Assembly: GCF_001751365.1 (NCBI RefSeq)
Contig: NZ_LJGT01000040.1
Location: 1-64,000, forward strand
Source: Streptomyces abyssalis
GTDB taxonomy: Bacteria; Actinomycetota; Actinomycetes; Streptomycetales; Streptomycetaceae
Direction of reading: 5' to 3'
DNA length: 64,000 nucleotides
Shown: piece after piece, positions 29,917-38,027 of the stretch
Position numbering within the stretch: position 1 is the stretch's first letter
Layout: each line of letters opens with the position of its first letter
The notes under the pieces: generated by a model
Databases searched by the model: none
What the model saw: the letters and a program-made list of their open reading frames with translations, nothing else
What the model was told of the DNA's origin: nothing
Made by a program: the position numbers and the translations under genes

Positions 29917-32522
29917 CCCGTCCTTCCCGGAGCGGCGGACGCCGCCGGCTTGGCTCCCCTGGCCGCCGCGGGCTCCACCGGCTTCTCCAGCGGGAGCGGC
30001 TGAAGCGCCACGACCAGGTCGTTGACCAGTGAGAAGTAGAACCACACCCCCGTCTCCGTCTCGCCGAGCCGGACGCGGGGCACCAGATCGGTCTTCTTGC
30101 GGTCGGCGAGGTCGCCGAGCAGCCGCCCGAAGCGCACGCGCGGAGCGTCCTTCTCACCGCTCCGCAGCCACAGGTCCCACACGCCCTTCAGATTGCCCGA
30201 GTCGAGAGCGGCCGGGAGTTCGTACGGAAGCTCGAAGGTGAGGGACGGCACGAGGCCCGGGGTGAGGTCGAAAGGAAGCTCGAAGTCCGGTTCCGGCTTG
30301 GCGCGGGAGACGGCCACGACCGATCCCCCTTCCACGGTCGCCAGCTGGGCGGCACGCCCGTACAGCTCGGCCCGTACGGTGCAGCTCTCCCGGCCGAGTT
30401 CGACGGAGACGACCTCGGCGTGCCCGGAGCGGTGCCAGGCGCGCACGGCCAGATAGCCGTCGAGGGTGGTGTACGGAACCCAGGGCGTGACCACGCCGTC
30501 GCCGCCCACGGGTGCGGGCATCGACAGCAGCCGTGCGGTCTCGACGAGCTCGGACTGGATCCGCTTGCGCTTTCCGTCCGCGGTCCGCTCCACGTACGTG
30601 TCCCAGCGGTCCTCCGCCAGGAAGTGCCCGGTGCGCTCCAGCCGTACCTCGACCCAGCCGTCGACGGCCTCGGTACGGGGCGGGAGCGGGATGCGGTGCG
30701 GTGTTCCGGCGTCGCGGCGTGAGCGTACGAGGAGCACGGACGCGCTCTTCGGCAGCCGCTTGGCGAGCAGACGGATCACCAGCGAACCGTCGGTGGCGAC
30801 GCGGGTACGGGCGAGCGGACGGCGCAGTTTCGCGGCGGGACGGTTCGCGCTGCGGTGCCGCCGCCAGGCCCGTACGGCCGGACGCAGTACGGGACCGGCG
30901 ACGCGCAGGGCGAAGCGGCGGAAGGGGCGGGACGGGGGCGGGGCCGGGTTGGCGGCGCTCGGTGACTTCTTGGCGGCGGGAGCGCCGGGGGGCGCGAGCG
31001 CGGGCCCGTCCGGGCGCTGGGGTGCGGAGGCGAGCGCGGGGGCCGGGTCCGGTCCGTGGTGAGATCCGGGCCGTGCGGCGGGCTGGGGTCCGGGCTGCGA
31101 GCTGTGCGCCGGGGCGTGCTCCGGACCGTGCGCCTTCCCGTGCCCGGACGCAGGCTCCTGGCCGGCGGCCTGAGCCCCGCCCGCAGCCCCTGCCTGAGCC
31201 GTTGCGCCGGCAGACACCGCCGCATCCTCCGCTGCACCCTCCACCGCACCCGGTGCGGCAGCCGCCTGCGCGCCGGCGCCCGGCGTGGCCGCCTCCGCCG
31301 CCCGGATCCGCTCGGGCTGCGCGCCCCTGCTCCGCCGCTGCTCCAGCAGCTTCTCGATCAGCTGCTCGTACTCGCCCGCGATCCGCTCCGGCGAGTAGCG
31401 GGCGGCCTTCTCCAGCGCGGCCTGGCTCATCCGGTACCGCAGCTCGGGGTTCTCGATCAGCTGTGTCAGCGCCGCCGCGTACGCCCGGACGCTGTCCTTC
31501 TCGGACGGGCCCATGGGTGAGAGCAGACCGTCGTGCCCGTGACTGATGATCTCTCCCGGCCCGTACGGGCAGTCCGTGCTGACCACCGGGACTCCGCAGT
31601 GCATGGCCTCGACGAGCGTCATCCCGAACGACTCCGCGTCGGACGAGACGGCGGCGATCGCACCCTTCGCCCACTCGGCCTCGATGGGGGCGTGCGGTCC
31701 CATGAGGAACGCCCGGTCGTAGAGGCCGAGACCGTCGATCCTGGCGCGCAGCGCAGCCGCCTGCCGGCCCCGTCCGTAGAGCCGGAGGCGCCAGTCCGGG
31801 TGCTGCTCGGAGACGAGTGCGAACGCCTTGAGCAGACGGTCGTAGCGCTTGACCTTGATCAGCCTTCCGGCGGCGACGATCAGCTTGCTCTCGCCGTCGG
31901 AAGGCTCCACGTCCACTGCCGGCACGGCGTTGGGGATGCAGGTGATGAGGGCGTCGTGCTCGGCGGTCTCGGTGCCGGTGCCGGAGATGGCGGCGCGGTA
32001 GTTCTCGGCGTCGGCGTAGGAGACCGTGACGAACGCGTCGAGGAGCGGGATGGCCGCGTCCTGGTGGGATCGCACGTGTTCGCTGTGCATGGCGTGCGTG
32101 AGGTGTTCCTGGCCGATGCGCAGATAGCGGTCGCTGCCGTAGGCCGCCAGATAGTCGTTGATCTTGGGGCGGGTGGCGATGACGACGTCGGCGTCGGTCT
32201 CGCGCAGATACTGCTCGACGCGCACGTCGCCGAGGTGCGTGGAGACGCCCCGCTCCAGGTGGTCGGCGCCCTCGGTGAAGCGGTGGCTGGGCTCGCGGAA
32301 GCGGGGGTCGTCGCCGTCGAAGCCGCGCTCGGTGCGGCGCAGCTCGAGCAGGTGGGTCATGGTGACCCGGGGGTCGAAGGAGAGAGCGGTCTCACGGACC
32401 GTACGGCGAAGGCTGACGACCTCGACCGTGTGGCGATCGGCAAGCGCCCGGGAGAGATTCACCGTGGAGCGGATCGTTCCGCCGATTCCGTAGGCGTTGT
32501 CCAGCAGAAAAGCGATCTTCAT
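29874..32522 (-). CDS. GT4-family glycosyltransferase with C-terminal extension
   Basis: An 882-residue protein. Residues 1-395 form a GT-B glycosyltransferase of family 4: start IAFLLDNAYGIGGTIRSTVN, donor-site strand VAAGRLIKVKRYDRLLKAFA, and the E-x7-E motif within AESFGMTLVEAMHCGVPVV. Residues about 400-540 are a low-complexity Ala/Pro/Gly/Gln linker, followed by a 330-residue domain of mostly beta character with no recognised family. ATG 32522 follows GAGGAA. It is convergent with the wall-polymer synthase and divergent from a methyltransferase, suggesting a role in decorating a cell-wall polymer; donor and acceptor unknown. Confidence 0.87.
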   Translation of the reverse strand: MKIAFLLDNAYGIGGTIRSTVNLSRALADRHTVEVVSLRRTVRETALSFDPRVTMTHLLELRRTERGFDGDDPRFREPSHRFTEGADHLERGVSTHLGDVRVEQYLRETDADVVIATRPKINDYLAAYGSDRYLRIGQEHLTHAMHSEHVRSHQDAAIPLLDAFVTVSYADAENYRAAISGTGTETAEHDALITCIPNAVPAVDVEPSDGESKLIVAAGRLIKVKRYDRLLKAFALVSEQHPDWRLRLYGRGRQAAALRARIDGLGLYDRAFLMGPHAPIEAEWAKGAIAAVSSDAESFGMTLVEAMHCGVPVVSTDCPYGPGEIISHGHDGLLSPMGPSEKDSVRAYAAALTQLIENPELRYRMSQAALEKAARYSPERIAGEYEQLIEKLLEQRRSRGAQPERIRAAEAATPGAGAQAAAAPGAVEGAAEDAAVSAGATAQAGAAGGAQAAGQEPASGHGKAHGPEHAPAHSSQPGPQPAARPGSHHGPDPAPALASAPQRPDGPALAPPGAPAAKKSPSAANPAPPPSRPFRRFALRVAGPVLRPAVRAWRRHRSANRPAAKLRRPLARTRVATDGSLVIRLLAKRLPKSASVLLVRSRRDAGTPHRIPLPPRTEAVDGWVEVRLERTGHFLAEDRWDTYVERTADGKRKRIQSELVETARLLSMPAPVGGDGVVTPWVPYTTLDGYLAVRAWHRSGHAEVVSVELGRESCTVRAELYGRAAQLATVEGGSVVAVSRAKPEPDFELPFDLTPGLVPSLTFELPYELPAALDSGNLKGVWDLWLRSGEKDAPRVRFGRLLGDLADRKKTDLVPRVRLGETETGVWFYFSLVNDLVVALQPLPLEKPVEPAAARGAKPAASAAPGRTGQSTSSSSSTSAGS

Positions 32523-32905
32523 CTGGCCTATTCCTCACAGGTCCTGCTCGAAAAAAGGGGGACATCCGAAATGCCCCATATCGGCAGTATTGTCCATAGG
32601 TGATCTGAAAATAGCCAGCAGGGCGAAGTCGACGTGTTCGGGCGGCGGATGTGTGCCGGGCAGACAGTCCGCGGGCGCGGGGAGCCGGTCCGGACGGCCG
32701 GCGCCAACACCGGCTGAACCATCGGTGGACACGGGACGTCGGTCGGCGGAAGCCCTGCTCGCAGCCGCCCTCAGGGCGTGCGCGCAGGGGCGGCGGCCTC
32801 GTATACAGAGCGGTGGGTGCTTCCAGGACCCAGCGGGTCCTCCGCGGATCTCCGGTCCGGGCGCCCTTGTTCCGCCTTCCCGCCGTACGAGGAGAAGCGC
32901 TCTCC
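32523..32905. promoter_or_regulatory. Divergent region between glycosyltransferase and methyltransferase
   Basis: 383 bases. The part next to the glycosyltransferase (32535-32640) is unusually AT-rich for this window (cctgctcgaaaaaaggggg, aaaatagccagca) and probably contains promoters. No credible gene or clear operator was recognised. Confidence 0.4.
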
Positions 32906-33880
32906 ATGACCTCCACTTCCACGACCCGAGCCGGGACCACGGACGCACACGGAGCCGCAGCGGCAGGCGAGGAGGACCAGTTGCCGCAGCCGCGCTCGTT
33001 CCGCGAAGTGCGGGGCTGGTTCTACAACACGGACATCGTGCTCTTCGACTGGCTGCTGTCACGGCAGCGCAAGCTCGAACAGCACGGCGATCTGCTGGAG
33101 ATGGGTGCCTATCTCGGCAAGAGCGCGATCATGCTCCGCTCGTATCTGCGCGACGACGAGACCTTCACGGTGTGCGACCTGTTCGGCTCCGAGGCGCCCA
33201 CGGCGAGCAACGAACGTGAGATGCGCGGCTCGTACTCGACCCTGACCCGGCGGGGCTTCGAGAGCAACTTCCTCTCCTTCCACGACGAGTTGCCGCGTGT
33301 GCTGCACGCCCCGACCTCGGTGGTCCCCGGTGAAGTCGCGGCGGGAAGCTGCCGGTTCGTGCACGTCGACGCCTCGCACCTCTACGAGCACGTGCGTCCC
33401 GACATAGCGGCCGCACGCGACACGCTCACCGAGGACGGGATAGTCGTCCTGGACGATTACCGCTCGTCGCACACGCCCGGCGTGGCCTGCGCGACGTGGC
33501 AGGCGGTGCTGGAGGGCGGACTGCGGCCGGTGTGCGTCAGCGCCCAGAAGTTCTACGGCACTTGGGGCGACCCGGCGCCCGTACAGGCGGAGCTGCACGC
33601 GGCGCTGCGCGAGCGCGGCGACTGCTGGCTGCAGTGGCAGGACGTGGCCGGCCACCGGCTGCTGTTGGTGGGGGCCGACAAGGCGACGCAGCCGGCGCTG
33701 CCGCGTTCCCGGCATGCGAAGTCCCGGGACGAATCCCGGGACTCCGGTTCGGGCGCCGCCGCCCGGCGTGGCAGGGGCGCGGCGATATCCGCGTTCTCCC
33801 GCCGTGCCGCTCGTGAGGTGCTGCCGCCCGTGGTCTCCCGCCACCTGGCCCGGGCACTGCGCGGCGCCCGGAACCGGTGA
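32906..33880 (+). CDS. Class I SAM-dependent methyltransferase
   Basis: A 324-residue protein with a Methyltransf_24-type Rossmann domain (residues about 35-250): motif I GDLLEMGAYLGKSAIMLRSY, the acidic strand FTVCDLFGSEAP, and FVHVDASHLYEHVRPDIAAA followed by GIVVLDDYRS. The last 60 residues are basic and unstructured. ATG 32906 follows GAGGAGAAG; the longer in-frame extension was rejected as a shadow. Neighbouring polymerase and glycosyltransferase suggest a glycan or polymer substrate, but related enzymes also act on small molecules. Confidence 0.85.
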   Translation: MTSTSTTRAGTTDAHGAAAAGEEDQLPQPRSFREVRGWFYNTDIVLFDWLLSRQRKLEQHGDLLEMGAYLGKSAIMLRSYLRDDETFTVCDLFGSEAPTASNEREMRGSYSTLTRRGFESNFLSFHDELPRVLHAPTSVVPGEVAAGSCRFVHVDASHLYEHVRPDIAAARDTLTEDGIVVLDDYRSSHTPGVACATWQAVLEGGLRPVCVSAQKFYGTWGDPAPVQAELHAALRERGDCWLQWQDVAGHRLLLVGADKATQPALPRSRHAKSRDESRDSGSGAAARRGRGAAISAFSRRAAREVLPPVVSRHLARALRGARNR

Positions 33881-33911
33881 CGGGAGGGGCGGCGGCCCCT
33901 GCTTCTGCTTC

Positions 33912-34868
33912 CTACTTCACGGCGCCGGCCATCATGCCCGAGACGAACTGACGCTGGAACGCGAAGAAGACGATCAGCGGGATGATCATCGACACGAAGG
34001 CGCCCGGCGCCAGCACGTCGATGTTGTTGCCGAACTGGCGGACCTGCTGCTGCAGCGCCACCGTGATCGGCGGACTGCTGGAATCCGCGAAGATCAGCGC
34101 GACGAGCATGTCGTTCCACACCCACAGGAACTGGAAGATGCCCAGCGACGCGATGGCCGGACCGCCGAGCGGCATGACCACGCGGGTGAAGAGACGGACC
34201 TCGCCGGCACCGTCGAGGCGGGCGGCCTCCAGCAGTTCGCGGGGGATCTCCGCGAAGAAGTTGCGCAGGAGGAAGACCGCGAACGGCAGGCCGAAGGCCG
34301 TGTGGAAGATGACGACGCCGGCTGTCGTCTCGAAGAGCCCGAGGGTGTTGAAGAGCTTGGCGACCGGAATGAGGGCCACCTGCACCGGGACGACCAGCAG
34401 CCCCACGACCAGCAGGAAGAACCAGTCCCGGCCGGGGAAGTCCAGCCAGGCGAAGGCGTAACCCGCGAGAGCACCGATGATCACGACGGTCAGGGTCGAG
34501 GGGATCGTGATGAGCAGGGTGGTGAAGAGCGACCCCGTCACCAGCTCGTTGGAGAGCAGAGCGTTGTAGTTCTCACCGGTGAACTGACCCGCGTCGATCA
34601 CCCACGGGAAGCTGGAGTTGAAGTCGAAGACGCTCCACCAGCCGGAGACGCCGATGTCCTCGGGGCTGCGGAGCGAGGAGCTCAGCAGCCCGACGGTCGG
34701 CATCAGCCAGATGAGTGCGATGACGACGAGCCCGAGACGTACCGCCCAGTGGCCGGTGAGAGCGACCAGCCGGGATGCGACCGAGGTCTTCTTCGTCCCG
34801 GAAGGCGGAGGCCCCGACGGATCGGCGGTGGTGGTCGGTTCGGGCTGGGCCGCGCTGACGGCAGTCAT
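33912..34868 (-). CDS. Carbohydrate ABC transporter permease (MalG type)
   Basis: A 318-residue CUT1 permease with about six membrane segments. The cytoplasmic EAA loop is EAARLDGAGEVRLFTRVVMP near residue 220, which docks on the ATPase. ATG 34868 overlaps the stop of the companion permease by four bases (34865-34868), showing translational coupling. No ATP-binding subunit gene is nearby; Streptomyces importers of this class usually share the multitasking ATPase MsiK. Substrate is probably a mono- or oligosaccharide; not identifiable from sequence. Confidence 0.93.
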   Translation of the reverse strand: MTAVSAAQPEPTTTADPSGPPPSGTKKTSVASRLVALTGHWAVRLGLVVIALIWLMPTVGLLSSSLRSPEDIGVSGWWSVFDFNSSFPWVIDAGQFTGENYNALLSNELVTGSLFTTLLITIPSTLTVVIIGALAGYAFAWLDFPGRDWFFLLVVGLLVVPVQVALIPVAKLFNTLGLFETTAGVVIFHTAFGLPFAVFLLRNFFAEIPRELLEAARLDGAGEVRLFTRVVMPLGGPAIASLGIFQFLWVWNDMLVALIFADSSSPPITVALQQQVRQFGNNIDVLAPGAFVSMIIPLIVFFAFQRQFVSGMMAGAVK

Positions 34869-36289
34869 CGGCGGGTCTCCCTTCGGAGGCGACGGATGTT
34901 GACGACCATCACCGGCAGGACGAGCAGCAGCAGGATGACAGCGATCGCGCTGCCGATGCCCTGGTTCGATCCGGCACCGAAGGACGACAGATACAGCTGG
35001 AGGGCGAGCACGTTGGCCTCGCTCTGACTTGCGCTCGGGGCGATGATGTAGACGAGGTCGAAGATCTTCAGCACATTGATCATCAACGTGACGACGACGA
35101 CTCCGAGCACCGGAGCCAGCACCGGCACCGTGATCTTCCGGAAGACCTGCCACTCGTTCGCCCCATCGACTCTCGCCGCCTCCAGCAACTCCCGTGGTAC
35201 GCCCGCGAGTCCGGCCGCGATCAGCACCATGGCGAAGCCGGCCCACATCCAGATGTACGAGCCGATGATGGAGGGCGTCACAAGCGTCGAGCCGAGCCAG
35301 TCGATGCCGTTGTAGGGCTCCGCGAAGTTCGAGGCGGGCAGGCGGAGTTTGGCCCCGTCGGCCTTGGACGGCAGCGAGAACGTGCCGTCCTTGCCCGTCT
35401 CGGCCGTGCCGACGACCTTGCCGTCCTTGACCGCCTCGACCTTGATGCCCGCGAGCGCCTTCTCCTTCTTGTCGACGACGTCGGGCTTGCCCGCGCCGCC
35501 CGGGGCGAAGTCGAGCCAGACGGTGCCGGTGACCTGGCCGGGCTTCGGCTGTGCCGTCTTGGCGGGGGCCGCGCCTGCCGCATCCTTCGGCGGTACGCCG
35601 ACGAGTGCGAGGTTGGCCGGACCGGACGCCGAGGCGGTCGACTTGGTGGTGAAGTCGCCGCCGCCCGACTTGGCCAGATCGGCGTTGGGACGGGGACGGG
35701 CACCCGGCCACGCGGAGGACTCGGCGAAGGTGTCGTGCACCCCCACCCAGACGGCGTTGGCCACGCCCTGCTGCGGGTCCTGCTCGTAGACCAGGCGGAA
35801 GATGATGCCCGCGGCGAGCATGGAGATCGCCATCGGCATGAAGATGATGAGCTTGAACGCCGTGCCCCAGCGCACCCGTTCGGTCAGTACGGCGAAGATC
35901 AGACCCAGCGCCGTACACACCGACGGGACGACGATGACCCAGATGAGGTTGTTCTTGAACGCGGTGAGGATCTCGTCGTCCGTGAAGACCTCGACGTAGT
36001 TGCCGAGACCGATGAAGCTCGACCCCGAAGCGTCGAAGGTGCTGCGGAAGACCGAGTACAGGATCGGGTAGACGACCAGCGCACTCAGCAGCAGCATCGC
36101 GGGCAGCAGGAACGAGAAGGCGATCCAGGGGCGCGAACGCATCACGGAGACCGAGGCCTTCGTGGCCCGGGGCGCCGACGGCGCCGAGGCGGCGACGGAA
36201 GCCGTTCCGCCCGGGGAGTCCTTGGTGGCAGCGGTGCCCGCGCCCGGCGGATCTTCCGTCGGCGGGGTCGGGGTGGGGGTGGGCATCAC
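34865..36289 (-). CDS. Carbohydrate ABC transporter permease (MalF type) with inserted extracytoplasmic domain
   Basis: A 474-residue permease, about 150 longer than usual. Membrane segments: about 55-80, 112-136, 145-167, 338-360, 388-412 and 445-466; EAA loop EAARVDGANEWQVFRKITVP at 370-389. Between segments three and four, residues about 188-332 form an insert facing outside: a flexible Pro/Ala/Lys part, then a beta-rich stretch (VTGTVWLDFAPGG, ALAGIKVEAVKDGKVVGT, TGKDGTFSLP) that resembles a Cna-B/carboxypeptidase-regulatory-like fold. GTG 36289 or adjacent ATG 36286 is the start. Expressed with the downstream permease; the insert may contact the binding protein or the wall. Confidence 0.92.
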   Translation of the reverse strand: MMPTPTPTPPTEDPPGAGTAATKDSPGGTASVAASAPSAPRATKASVSVMRSRPWIAFSFLLPAMLLLSALVVYPILYSVFRSTFDASGSSFIGLGNYVEVFTDDEILTAFKNNLIWVIVVPSVCTALGLIFAVLTERVRWGTAFKLIIFMPMAISMLAAGIIFRLVYEQDPQQGVANAVWVGVHDTFAESSAWPGARPRPNADLAKSGGGDFTTKSTASASGPANLALVGVPPKDAAGAAPAKTAQPKPGQVTGTVWLDFAPGGAGKPDVVDKKEKALAGIKVEAVKDGKVVGTAETGKDGTFSLPSKADGAKLRLPASNFAEPYNGIDWLGSTLVTPSIIGSYIWMWAGFAMVLIAAGLAGVPRELLEAARVDGANEWQVFRKITVPVLAPVLGVVVVTLMINVLKIFDLVYIIAPSASQSEANVLALQLYLSSFGAGSNQGIGSAIAVILLLLVLPVMVVNIRRLRRETRR

Positions 36290-36367
36290 AGTGGTGTCCC
36301 TTGTCCGGGCCGGTCCCTTGTCCGGGACCGAGGGAGTGGTCGGGGTGGGCCGGGTGCTGCGGCGTGG

Positions 36368-36409
36368 CCGGTGCCGGGCCCGTCGTCGACGACGGACCCG
36401 GCACCGGCT
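36368..36409 (-). terminator. Long intercistronic hairpin in the ABC operon
   Basis: Arms 36368-36388 and 36389-36409 match at 20 of 21 positions (GCCGGTGCCGGG...). It lies between the stop of the binding-protein gene and the start of the permease genes. Such hairpins commonly stabilise the binding-protein mRNA or partly terminate, giving more binding protein than permease. Confidence 0.7.
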
Positions 36410-36453
36410 GTGTGCCGCCGGCCCTCAGAGCGCGCTGTGAACCGGCGCGGGCT

Positions 36454-37884
36454 TCAGTCCTTGTACGCCTTGGAGGCTGCTGCCTCGAGAGCGCTCTGGG
36501 TACCGGCCACGTCCTTCGGGTTCTTGAGGAAGTCCTGGAGGGCCTTCCACTCGCCCTTGCCCTTGGTGCCGCCGAACTCCGCCGGGGCCTGGTCGGACAT
36601 GTCGAACCGGAAGTCGTCGCCCGCCGAGACCAGGGCCTTGGCGATCTCGCGCTGGACGTCGTCCGGGTACGCCTTGGCGTCCAGGTTCTTGTTCGGCGAG
36701 ACGAAGCCGCCCTCCTGGGCCCAGACAGCCGCGGCCTCCGGGGAGGCGAGGAAGGTCAGCAGGGCGTGGGCGCCCTTGTTGTCCTTCAGCGCGACGGCCG
36801 CGTCGCCACCCGTGACGACCGGGGCCTTGCCGTCCACAGTCGGGAACGGGTAGACCTTCGCGTCCTTGCCGATCTTCGCCTTGGTGTCGTTGGCGACGTT
36901 GATGCCGACGAAGTCACCCTCGAAGACGCTCGCGGCGCTCGGGGTGTCGGTGGAGTCGAAGGTCTGCGTGACGGACTTCGGGAAGTCGGTCTGCAGCGCG
37001 CCCTTGTTGCCTCCGGCCAGCAGCTCCTTCTTCCCGAACAGCTCGGCGAGAGTGGTCAGAGCCTTCTTCACCGAGGGATCGGTCCACTTGATCTCGTGCT
37101 TGGCGAGCTTGTCGTACTTCTCGGGGCCCGCCTGCGAGAGGTAGATGTTCTCGAACCAGTCGGTGAGGACCCAGCCGTCGGCGCCGCCGACGGAGACCGG
37201 CTCGACACCGGAGTCGGAGATCGTCTGCGCGTTCTTGACGAACTCCTTCCAGGTCTTCGCCTCACTGACGCCCGCGGCCTCGTACGCGCCGGCGTTGTAC
37301 CAGATCAGGGACTTGCTGGCGGCCTTGAAGTAGACGCCGTACTGCTTGCCGTTGTTGGCGCCCAGGTCCTGCCAGCCCTTGGAGAAGTTCTTGCCGAGCT
37401 GCTCCTTGGTGGCGTCGTCGAGAGGCTTGAGCCAGCCCTTCTCGGCGAACTGGTTCAGCACGCCGACCTGCGGCAGCATCGCGACGTCCGGCGGCGCTCC
37501 GCCCTCGATCTTCGAGCCGAGGAACGTCGCGACGTTGTCACCGGTGGGCGTGACCTCGACCTCGGCACCCGTGCGCTTCTCGAACGCCTCGATGACCTTG
37601 GTGAAGTTCTTGCCCTCGTCGCCCGTCCAGACGGCCGCGACCTGAAGCTTCTCACCCTTGAGCTTGGGGAGCTTCACGGTGCTCTTGTCAGCTTGGGAAG
37701 CACCGCCCTCTCCCCCCTTGTCGTCGCTGCCGCCGCCACCGCAGGCGGCCGTCAACGACAGTGCTGCGACGGCGCACAGCGCCACCGCGCCACGTGCAGT
37801 CGCCCTGGTGGTGCCGGTCTTGCTGAAGATGCTGGTGTGGTTCCTGGTGCCTGATGCACCAGTCGCCCGGACCGAATTACGCAT
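36454..37884 (-). CDS. Carbohydrate ABC transporter substrate-binding lipoprotein
   Basis: A 476-residue extracellular solute-binding protein, family 1. Signal peptide with lipobox LTAACGGGG (lipidated Cys near residue 48). The mature part contains VWTGDEGKNFTKVIEAFEKR, GGAPPDVAMLPQVG, and a Trp-rich ligand region (TWKEFVKNAQT, DGWVLTDWFENIYL). ATG 37884 is chosen; ATG 37902 and 37911 are in-frame alternatives that only lengthen the signal. First gene of the importer operon; no ATPase or regulator gene adjacent. Sequence motifs resemble alpha-glucoside-type binding proteins, but the ligand is not predictable. Confidence 0.93.
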   Translation of the reverse strand: MRNSVRATGASGTRNHTSIFSKTGTTRATARGAVALCAVAALSLTAACGGGGSDDKGGEGGASQADKSTVKLPKLKGEKLQVAAVWTGDEGKNFTKVIEAFEKRTGAEVEVTPTGDNVATFLGSKIEGGAPPDVAMLPQVGVLNQFAEKGWLKPLDDATKEQLGKNFSKGWQDLGANNGKQYGVYFKAASKSLIWYNAGAYEAAGVSEAKTWKEFVKNAQTISDSGVEPVSVGGADGWVLTDWFENIYLSQAGPEKYDKLAKHEIKWTDPSVKKALTTLAELFGKKELLAGGNKGALQTDFPKSVTQTFDSTDTPSAASVFEGDFVGINVANDTKAKIGKDAKVYPFPTVDGKAPVVTGGDAAVALKDNKGAHALLTFLASPEAAAVWAQEGGFVSPNKNLDAKAYPDDVQREIAKALVSAGDDFRFDMSDQAPAEFGGTKGKGEWKALQDFLKNPKDVAGTQSALEAAASKAYKD

Positions 37885-38027
37885 AGCTCCCGCCGTCCCC
37901 ATCGGAGGCACGGCTCCGGGTTCCGGCCGCCGTGCCGCTTGGTCACAAGGCAGAGGGCTTCTGGTCTACGCCCTCAGTCCCGTGCGCAACTTCCTACGCC
38001 TGAACGCGGATGGCCCGCAATACGTTG

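Noticed and set aside
33912..36404. A single 830-codon fused permease
   Set aside because: The upstream part is an out-of-frame read of the companion permease; the real start is ATG 34868 overlapping its stop.
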